Source of the DNA: Sabellastarte sp. h YS-2021
Lineage: Eukaryota; Annelida; Polychaeta; Sabellida; Sabellidae
Length of the DNA: 64,000 nucleotides
Assembly (NCBI GenBank): GCA_964017235.1
Contig: OZ024936.1
Location: 93,408,537 to 93,472,536 of the forward strand
Reading direction: 5' to 3'
A program made the position numbers and the translations under genes. The stretch's first letter is position 1. The number at the start of each line of letters is the position of its first letter. Below are positions 56,340 through 64,000 of this stretch, in pieces. The notes under the pieces are model-generated. The model ran no database searches, was not told the DNA's origin, and saw only the letters and a program-made list of their open reading frames with translations.

Positions 56340-56865
56340 GGCCCGTTATAAAACTCGGAGCTGGAGTTGGAGCTTTACTCGGAGCCGTACCTCCATCGCA
56401 CCCCCATCTGATTGGCTGTGTGTCTTGTGAAATATTTTACTGGCACCACACCTCGCAATATTTAAAACAAATAAAATATCAAATGCTGGTACTTGTACAC
56501 CCACAGTGTGATGAAAATGTGAAGCTACGATGGGGTTTTCTAACAATATTTTACAAATATATAATCCAGCAATATTTTACTGTCACCGCACCTAATACTT
56601 CCTTCACGAAATATTTACAACAAATAAAATATAAAATGCTGGTACTTGTACACCCACAGAGTGCTGAAAACTTGAGGCTACAATGGGGTTTTCTAACAAT
56701 ATTTTACAAATATATGATCCAGCAATATTTTACTGTCACCGCACCTAATACTGCCTCCTCACAATATTTAAAACAATATAAAATACTGGTACTTCTACAA
56801 ATATTGTACAAATATTTTTACTGTACCCCTCCAACCGCACCTCCGGAGCTCTGAGTTTTATAGGC
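56340..56865. mobile_element. TIR element with internal ~150-base tandem repeats (M7)
   Basis: The left end cgttataaaactcggagctg and right end cggagctctgagttttatag are inverted. Inside, about 2.5 units of ~152 bases carry caatattttactgtcaccgc, aatgctggtacttgtacacc and atggggttttctaacaatat. The 144-codon open frame at 56,420-56,854 simply runs through these repeats. Confidence 0.7.
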
Positions 56866-56879
56866 ACCATAAAGGAACA

Positions 56880-57120
56880 TCTTTCATCAAAACTCTGTAG
56901 GAAACATTTTTATTTTATTTCATTAAAATGTAAATATACTATACCATATGAAAACACTTGAGTAGGCGTGGCTTGGCGTTCGGTGACCGCCACATACACC
57001 GTACATAGAATTTAAATATATGAGGGGAGACCCTCTTTAAACCTACATACTTGCTACCTTTGACCCCTGGTGACCTAATTCACTCTGCCATGCGCAGTAA
57101 TACAGAAATAGTTCATTCTT
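56880..57120. other. No gene recognised
   Basis: Short intron-like or intergenic stretch; no motif seen. Confidence 0.4.
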
Positions 57121-57299
57121 TTTGTGGCGGTTGTAGTGTCAACAGGCGTTTTTGCTATCTCACTAAGACCTGCATTTACACGTTTTTGGTGCTCTGTAAG
57201 TACACTTAAGCTGTTTTATTCACTATTCCTCCATTTTATTTACATTTTACTTCTATTTCTGGTGAATTTATTGTGTACTTTGCCATATATTTTACGTGT

Positions 57300-57830
57300 T
57301 TTTCCAAAACTCGTATTATCGCTCTTCTGGTCACATGGTGTTAGAATGTCGGATTTCCTTTGGATATATTCATTTCCTCAGTAAATTATTTCTTTTTATG
57401 CACTTCTACAGGCATTACAATTTTAATTTACGGTTTTCCTTCATTCTGTTAACGAAATTCTTCGTTTTTTCCACGTATTTTGACCGTATTGTCAACCTTG
57501 ACTGTGCATTGTTTTTCACGTAAATACCTATTGCGTATTATCGTTCATCGGGTCACATGGTGTCAGAATGTTGGATTTCCTTGGGAAATATTCATTTCCG
57601 TGGTGAATTAATTCATTGATGCACTTCTACAGGCATTATAATTCACCATTTTTGGTTTCCTTCATTCTTTTTACGAAATTCTTCGTTTCACCGCGTAAAT
57701 TGACCCTATTTATTGAGCTTTTTTTGTCACCAGGTCACATGACTATGACGTCACATCCAAAATGGAGGTCAACCGATCGGTTGTCAGAAAATATTCATTT
57801 TCATGGTGATTACAGCATTTCCAGGTTTGT
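57300..57830. repeat. Tandem repeat of ~200-240 bases, just over two units
   Basis: Units carry ggtcacatggtgtcagaatg, ggatttccttgggaaatatt, atgcacttctacaggcatta and acgaaattcttcgttt. They begin near 57,305 and 57,540, with a partial, more diverged unit near 57,730. Overlapping open frames here are repeat by-products. Confidence 0.7.
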
Positions 57831-57899
57831 TTATGCATTCCTTGTACATAATTCTTTTATTATTGTTATTTCAGAGCATAATGTGTAATATATTTCATT

Positions 57900-59652
57900 T
57901 GTTAACGCATATTTTATAGCGTAACATTACGGTAGTTACTACCTACCATTCACGGTTCTTTACTTGTACAGGCCCTTTCATTTGACATTTCGGGAATTCG
58001 GATCCTGGTTTCAGTGTTTTGGGGTTCAATTCTGAGCCTAGGGTCTCCATTTTTAGCCTTTCTCTACCTTCAATTCTGGAGGTTGGGGGTTTACGGCTTC
58101 TGGGGAGGACTTTGTCTTCCACCTTTTGGAGATCCATTTCACTGTTACTGGTTTCCTACATTCCAATTTTATGTCAATTGGTCATTTGGTGTCTCAGTCC
58201 ATTTTTAGTCCTTTGGCCTTTTTTGTGCCTAGGCTTCAGTCTAATCAGACTGCTTTTTGGTACTGGGATTACCTTCTCAAGACCTTTCATGTTCAGGGTC
58301 CCTTAGAAGAGTTTATCAGTTGAATCCAACTGATTTTGCTACTTCCTTAACACTACTCCATTCATTTTCTAAATCTAGAAAAATTGTGTTTGGGGTTTGG
58401 TGGAAATCTTCTGTTACTCAGCAGCTTTCTATTGTGTTTTCACCATGTTTTAGATCTGACTACCAATGGGCACATCTCCCTTTTGGGTATGTTGGGGGTT
58501 CCTCTGTCTACAGTTAACCTTTAGGCAGACTTCAGGAACCCTATTCCAACTTTTTGGTGCCAGTCTGTTGGACTATATGGGTGCTTAGGACTTCATCCTT
58601 TAATCTTCTCCACAGAAGATTTTCAAGCTTCCTGTCTAACAGAATTAGGGAATAAATTTGACTGCTCTTTCCTTTTGATCAGTCTTATTTTTCTCTAAGT
58701 CAACCACTTTTCCCAGGCTTAGAAGTTCCTTCATGAGGCCAGATACTTTCTTTCTGTCACTCATTCTGTAAATGATGTTCATTCTCAATGCTCCATAAGG
58801 CAAAATCTTGCATGAAGACAGTTTGATTTCTGTTAAAGATAAAAATTCTGTATGAGTGCTTTGTGTTACCACTACAGTCTTCTGCATAGCTGTATGAGTT
58901 GGTGAGATACTCTTGACATGTTTATGTGTGTAGTTTGGACTTTAAACCTGAAGTTTGTTTTGTTCACTGAAAACAAGCACAATTTTTATTTGAAAAGTTA
59001 GTGTTTTGTGTATTTTCTTCTAGTATGCTTTTGAGATATTTAGAGGATCCAAGATAGGTTTAGACAAATGTTTGAAGATAATTGAAGATTATTTGGATTT
59101 TAATTGTGCATTTAAGTGACTGCCAAAGCAAAGTCGGTAAGAATACTATTTTCCTTTTATTATTAATTTTACAATTTAAAGATAAGATGCTTTTAGATTT
59201 GTGTATTTTAAGTTCTATTTTGCAGAAGTAGATTTCACAGTAAAATGAAATGGGATTTAGGTAATAAGGCATAGATTTAGCTTGTACATGTAGTTTGGTA
59301 AATAGGTCTAAGAAGTAATTAGTTTGGTTTTAGATGCTCTATTATTTCAGATAGTTAGTTTTACTCTTTATTACTAATGTTTTATTGAGTAATTATTTTA
59401 CACTGAAATTGAAATATGATATTTGTCACAGAAAGTACATCTGTTGAATATTATTGAATATCTCATTTGCATGTGGTATGTGTTGTAACAAGAAAATGTA
59501 TGTATACATGTTTGTTTGTTCGTTTGTTTGTTTGTTAGCATGTCCAGGTTATTGTATTTACAGTTGACGGTCAGAATAAACCCTGATCAGTGAATGACAA
59601 GTTTTAATGCGCAGTTACAGTCAACGACTATTGGCCTTCATAAGAAAAGAAA
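57900..59652. other. Sequence upstream of BEL/Pao gag-pol, probably including its 5' LTR
   Basis: No coding region recognised. An AATAAA at about 59,574 and a TGG at 59,632-59,634 (possible start of a primer-binding site) lie just before the gag-pol ATG, as expected for an LTR end and leader. A possible LTR start is TGTTGTAACAAG near 59,482, but the 3' LTR is outside the window, so the boundaries cannot be fixed. The frames at 57,943-58,323 and 58,645-58,887 show no known domain. Confidence 0.35.
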
Positions 59653-62600
59653 ATGTCTTCCCCAAGTGATGATAATGGCCAATACTTTGAAGATGACACT
59701 ACAGAGATGACAATCAGAAGAAGCTCAAGAGAAAGGAATCCATCTGTCAAGGCCTTAGAAAATTTAGAGCAAATATTATTAGACAAATTCTGGCGAAAAA
59801 TAACTGAGATAAAGGGATTATTGAAGACAGCAAGACAAAGTTTGATGAAAAACAAATTTGAATCAATGACACTGGAACAGATGTCCTGGCAACTAAGAAA
59901 ATCAAAGGCTGACCTCTCCTCTAGTTATGATGAGATGTGCGAGAGATTCAGCATTCCCCAGGAAGTTAGATTAGCCTATGACAGATGCCATGAAGAGACT
60001 GATGGGATTTTGTCACAAATTATCAATGCAATGACACCAAGCAATAAAGATTCTTCTGACTTGCAGAGTAGGACCTCCTCAGTGTCATCCAAAAGGCTTG
60101 AGCTCACAGCAAAGGCAGCTGCGTTACAAGCTGAGCAAAATGCTAAATCTGAGGAAGCAAGGTTACAAGCTGAACTCAATCGCTTGGAGGCAGAAGAGGC
60201 CATTCGACAAGCACAGCTTGAAGCAGATAGGATTGTAAATCAAGTAAAGCAAGAAGCAGAAGAGAAGACAAGGAAGATCAAAATTAAATTGGAAATGGAT
60301 CATAGATGCCAAGAGTTGGAAAATAGAAGACTCGAAACTGAAATGCAGAAAACAAATGCAGAACTCAAAGAATGGACAAGGTTTGAAGAATTAGACGAAG
60401 ATAGATATTTTTATGGCCGACAAGACCAAATCCACTACAAGCCCCTTCACCCATCAGAAGAATTTGTTGACTATTTTGGAGCACTGCCCCATTTTTCACC
60501 TATTCAACCACAGGACAAAAAGATGGAAGATCCTACAAGCCAAAGACTGCACCAGCACAATGATGATACCCAAGTACAACTTGGCCCAGCTGCCAATTCG
60601 ATGAATGCAAACAAAGCTCTTCAAAACAATTCAGCAGATATTGTTACTGATTTGGTTCAGTCCATAAGTTTGAGCCGTTTACCCTTACCTGAACCATGGG
60701 TATTTACTGGAGACCCATTAAATTACCCAAGCTGGAAAGCCTCTTTCGACACACTGATAAACACAAAGGGTGTCATGGGAAGTGAAAGAATACATTACTT
60801 GAGAAAGTATTTAGGAGGTGAAGCAAAGTCAGTGGTTGAAGGAACTTTCTATCTGAAATCAGAGGAAGCATATGAACGAGCTGTGGCTCTTCTAGAAAAA
60901 AGATATGGAAACAGTTTTGTAGTTGCAGAGGCATTTCGAGATAAACTACAAGCATTTCCCAAAATACCATCCAGAGACAATAAAGCATTAAGAAGGTTTT
61001 CAGATCTGCTGCAACAAACTCTAGTGGTAATGGACCAGATAAAAGGATTGGAGATTCTTAACGATTGTAGAGAAAACAAGCGACTGCTTGAGAAGCTACC
61101 TGATTGGCTTCTACAAAGATGGACAAGGATTGTTGCTGACCATCACACTGCATATCCTTCATTTGAGAGGTTTGCTGACTTCATCACTAGAGAGGCAGAT
61201 ATAGCCTGCCATCCAGTAACATCCACTCTGACAAGTAATCAACGAAGACAAGATAACCCGGAAAGACGAAACATGGGCAACAGAACTCTTGCAAACATCA
61301 GTCAAGCAAATGACAAACCCTTTTGTTTGCTTTGCAAGAAGTCAAATCATGACCTTCATAACTGTTTTGTCTTCAAGAAGAATACTCCAGAGGAAAGAAA
61401 AATATTTTTGATGAAAAGTGGAATTTGCTTTGGATGTCTTTCACATGGACACAAAGCTAAAGACTGCAAGAAAAGAAGTACATGTGAAAGGTGCAACAAA
61501 AAACATCCAACCTGTCTCCATGGTGACTACGAAGCACTGAAGATGAACAATGCAGAGAAGAACAACCAAGCATCCAGCATAACAAACCAAGACTCTAGGC
61601 ATAATTCAGCTCAAGTAGACATTGAGGGTGTATCCCACAAAACTTCACAAAATACGAAGAGTCTTAAGACTTCAATGATTGTCCCTGTCTATTTGTCAAC
61701 TACAGACAAGCCTTATGAAGAGCATCTCACTTATGCAATGCTCGACACCCAGAGTGACACAACGTTTGTACTTGAAGAAACAAGTTTGAAGTTAAACACA
61801 AAGTCTGAGCCAAGCAGACTGAAACTTTCAACAATGACTTCTACTGAAACCATTGAGTGCAGGCGATTCCACAATCTTCAAATAAGAGGCTTGAAGTCCC
61901 TTACAAAGATTCCTCTTCCTGTAACATACTCCCGAGAGTTCATACCTGCTTATAGGTCACACATACCAACTTGTGAGACAGCAAAACAATGGGCTCACCT
62001 TCAAGGACTAGAGTCAGAAATTCCACCGGACTTGCAATGTGAAGTAGGGCTACTTATTGGCTACAACTGTCCACAAGCATTGGCCCCTAAAGACCACATA
62101 CTTGGAAGAGGAAATGAACCGTTTGCACAGCAGACCGAGCTAGGGTGGAGTATAGTAGGACGCATAAGTGCTGAAGATGATGGTGAAAATGTAGACAGTA
62201 TTGGGCTTTCTCACAAGATAATCACAAGACAAGTTCCAGAAAGTATCCAAATCTCTGGTGAATCACCTGAGGAAGTACACTTCATGTGTAAAGCCAGAAT
62301 AAAAGAAGAAATGGTAACCCCTCAAGTTGTGAAACTTTTAGAAGCAGATTTCCCGGAGAGAAGAAATGAAGAGAAGACAATGTCACAAGAGGACAAACAG
62401 TTCATGAAGATAGTAGAAAACGGGATTCACAAAGATGAAGAAGGTTACTATGAGATTCCCTTGCCATTCAAAAGGGAAATGCCAGCTCTACCCAACAACA
62501 AAGCAATGGCAGAGAAACGGTTAACCCATTTAAAGAGAAGACTGATATGTGACCCAAAACTCTATCAAGACTACAAGGCCTTTATGGAACAGATCATTCA

Positions 62601-64000
62601 GAATGGTGATGCAGAAGAGATAAACAATGAAAAAGAACCCACAAATGCTTGGTATATACCTCATCATGGTGTGTATCATTCAAAGAAGCCAAACAAAATC
62701 AGAATTGTGTTTGACTGCAGTGCAAGATACAAAGGCGTTGCATTGAATGATTACCTTCTCCAGGGTCCAGATCTCTTAAACTCTATGATTGGAGTCCTCA
62801 TAAGATTCAGAGAAGATCCTATTGCCATCATGGGGGATATAGAGAAAATGTTTCACAAATTCAAGGTGAATGAAGAGCACAGAGACTATCTGAGATTCCT
62901 GTGGTGGGAAAGTGGAAACTTAGAATCACAGCCAAGGTCATACAGGATGAAAGTTCATCTTTTTGGTGCAACCTCTTCACCTGGTTGTGCCAATTATGGC
63001 TTGAAGAAACTGGCCATCGATAATCAGAATGAATTTGGAAAAGAAGCAACACATTTTCTTCTAAATGACTTTTATGTGGATGATGGGCTGACAAGTTGCA
63101 AAAATGTTGCTGAAGCCATACAGCTGATAGAAACAACAAGACAGATTTGTGCAAAGGCAAATATAAGACTACACAAACTGGTTAGCAATCATCCAGAAGT
63201 TCTTCAGTCAATTCCAGAAAGTGAACGGTCTGAAACAGAGACGCTAAACATCAATCTGGAAGAAGTGACAATTGAAAGAGCCTTAGGAATTCAATGGTGC
63301 ATTGTGTCAGATGAATTTCATTTCCGTGTCACCCTCGCTGTTAAGCCAAAGACAAGAAGAGGTATCCTGTCTACAGTTGCTTCCATATTTGATCCAATGG
63401 GATATATTGCTCCATTCACTCTAATTGGGAAGCAAATTCTACAGGATATGTGCAGAGAAAATGTGGGATGGGATGATCCACTTTCAGAAGATTTAGCCAC
63501 ACGATGGAACCGATGGTTAGATGAGTTACCAGCACTTGCAGACATCAAAATACAGAGACATGTAGCACCCAAGGAATTTGGAGACATAGTTTCAAGAGAA
63601 CTACACCATTTTTCAGATGCTAGCTTTTCTGGATATGGGCAATGCTCATATTTGCGTATAGTCAATGCACGAGGTGAAGTGTTTTGTACATTGATAATGG
63701 GAAAATCCAGAGTAACTCCAATGAAAACTATCACGATTCCCAGACTAGAACTCACAGCTGCACTGGTCTCTGTGAAGATAAGAAATCTGTTGATCAGTGA
63801 GTTGAAGCATACAGTTACAAGGGAAGTCTTCTGGACAGACTCAAAGATAACTCTGGGTTACATAAACAATGACGCAAAGAGGTTTCATGTGTTTGTTGCA
63901 AACAGAGTGCAACAAATCAAAGAAAGCACTAAAGCAAATCAATGGAGACATGTGCCTTCAAGCAAAAATCCAGCAGACTCTGCCTCCAGAGGACTACTTG
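59653..64000 (+). CDS. BEL/Pao LTR retrotransposon gag-pol polyprotein (continues past the window)
   Basis: One frame runs from ATG 59,653 to the right edge with no stop, at least 1449 codons. The N-terminus (about residues 1-270) is acidic and ends in a long coiled coil rich in Glu, Ala and Arg. A gag core follows (about 345-530: PLPEPWVFTGDPLNYPSWK, ALLEKRYGN, KLPDWLLQRW), then two zinc knuckles of form CX2CX4HX4C (C558-C571 and C592-C605) and a further Cys-rich segment. The aspartic protease has LDTQSD with Asp698. The RT has RIVFDCSA, GDIEKMFHKF (Asp1062), FGATSSPGCANY and YVDD (Tyr1141-Asp1144). RNase H starts at FSDAS (Asp1322) with PRLELTAAL and FWTDS. Integrase and the 3' LTR would lie beyond 64,000. 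The intact frame points to a recent, possibly active copy. If the SMARCC-like exon is real, it sits in that gene's intron in sense orientation. Confidence 0.92.
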   Translation, partial: MSSPSDDNGQYFEDDTTEMTIRRSSRERNPSVKALENLEQILLDKFWRKITEIKGLLKTARQSLMKNKFESMTLEQMSWQLRKSKADLSSSYDEMCERFSIPQEVRLAYDRCHEETDGILSQIINAMTPSNKDSSDLQSRTSSVSSKRLELTAKAAALQAEQNAKSEEARLQAELNRLEAEEAIRQAQLEADRIVNQVKQEAEEKTRKIKIKLEMDHRCQELENRRLETEMQKTNAELKEWTRFEELDEDRYFYGRQDQIHYKPLHPSEEFVDYFGALPHFSPIQPQDKKMEDPTSQRLHQHNDDTQVQLGPAANSMNANKALQNNSADIVTDLVQSISLSRLPLPEPWVFTGDPLNYPSWKASFDTLINTKGVMGSERIHYLRKYLGGEAKSVVEGTFYLKSEEAYERAVALLEKRYGNSFVVAEAFRDKLQAFPKIPSRDNKALRRFSDLLQQTLVVMDQIKGLEILNDCRENKRLLEKLPDWLLQRWTRIVADHHTAYPSFERFADFITREADIACHPVTSTLTSNQRRQDNPERRNMGNRTLANISQANDKPFCLLCKKSNHDLHNCFVFKKNTPEERKIFLMKSGICFGCLSHGHKAKDCKKRSTCERCNKKHPTCLHGDYEALKMNNAEKNNQASSITNQDSRHNSAQVDIEGVSHKTSQNTKSLKTSMIVPVYLSTTDKPYEEHLTYAMLDTQSDTTFVLEETSLKLNTKSEPSRLKLSTMTSTETIECRRFHNLQIRGLKSLTKIPLPVTYSREFIPAYRSHIPTCETAKQWAHLQGLESEIPPDLQCEVGLLIGYNCPQALAPKDHILGRGNEPFAQQTELGWSIVGRISAEDDGENVDSIGLSHKIITRQVPESIQISGESPEEVHFMCKARIKEEMVTPQVVKLLEADFPERRNEEKTMSQEDKQFMKIVENGIHKDEEGYYEIPLPFKREMPALPNNKAMAEKRLTHLKRRLICDPKLYQDYKAFMEQIIQNGDAEEINNEKEPTNAWYIPHHGVYHSKKPNKIRIVFDCSARYKGVALNDYLLQGPDLLNSMIGVLIRFREDPIAIMGDIEKMFHKFKVNEEHRDYLRFLWWESGNLESQPRSYRMKVHLFGATSSPGCANYGLKKLAIDNQNEFGKEATHFLLNDFYVDDGLTSCKNVAEAIQLIETTRQICAKANIRLHKLVSNHPEVLQSIPESERSETETLNINLEEVTIERALGIQWCIVSDEFHFRVTLAVKPKTRRGILSTVASIFDPMGYIAPFTLIGKQILQDMCRENVGWDDPLSEDLATRWNRWLDELPALADIKIQRHVAPKEFGDIVSRELHHFSDASFSGYGQCSYLRIVNARGEVFCTLIMGKSRVTPMKTITIPRLELTAALVSVKIRNLLISELKHTVTREVFWTDSKITLGYINNDAKRFHVFVANRVQQIKESTKANQWRHVPSSKNPADSASRGLL

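Noticed and set aside
57124-58323. Several overlapping plus-strand frames rich in Phe, Leu and Ser
   Set aside because: They follow T-rich DNA and a tandem repeat; no domain or splice structure seen.

Overview
The window looks like a stretch of animal (metazoan) genome, AT-rich and heavily loaded with transposable elements. The best guess is a mollusc, perhaps a bivalve. The support is circumstantial: a tRNA-type SINE ending in a molluscan-style tail (gcgacgtaaaaccccaaa plus TAAA repeats), a TATCCCC...GGGGATA foldback repeat of the kind seen in aquatic invertebrates, and a mix of L2/CR1-type LINEs, Tx1/L1-type LINEs, Penelope, DIRS-like, BEL/Pao, Harbinger and Polinton-type sequences. No bacterial genes, CRISPR arrays, rRNA or intact tRNA genes were seen.

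Layout. 0-4.1 kb: a broken Polinton/Maverick-type protein-primed DNA polymerase B, split by an L2-type LINE (copy A) and ended by a SINE. 4.4-10.4 kb: gene-poor DNA with one MITE. 10.4-16.1 kb, minus strand: a LINE of a second family (element C) whose middle is replaced by an L2-type LINE (copy B), giving a continuous 1370-codon reading frame with two reverse transcriptases. 16.3-17.4 kb: a DIRS-like RT/RNase H relic. 18.6-20.8 kb: a two-ORF PIF/Harbinger relic. 23.9-38.6 kb: a ~0.52-kb tandem satellite (R) broken by three composite insertions: an L2-type LINE (copy C), a Tx1/L1-type relic plus an unknown element, and a Penelope-like element with a zinc-finger ORF beyond it. 40-43 kb: a SINE, a ~148-bp minisatellite and two adjacent copies of one ~560-bp element. 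43.3-47.4 kb: a Tx1-type LINE 3' end, L2-type LINE copy D, and a second Harbinger relic.

At 47,627-47,740 (+) is the only convincing host coding sequence: an exon matching the N-terminus of the SWI/SNF scaffold SMARCC1/2 (Moira/BAF155/BAF170), ending in a good splice donor. If it is real, everything to the right lies in its first intron: a cluster of nested TIR elements (47.9-50.1 kb), a 351-bp tandem repeat with a foldback end (51.5-53.5 kb), a LINE 3' end inside a duplicated segment, further inverted-repeat elements, and a BEL/Pao LTR retrotransposon whose gag-pol frame runs from 59,653 uninterrupted past the right edge (at least 1449 codons).

Most coding sequence here is therefore selfish DNA. 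The BEL/Pao element and the near-identical L2 3' ends look young; the polymerase B, DIRS-like, Tx1-type and Harbinger pieces are decayed.
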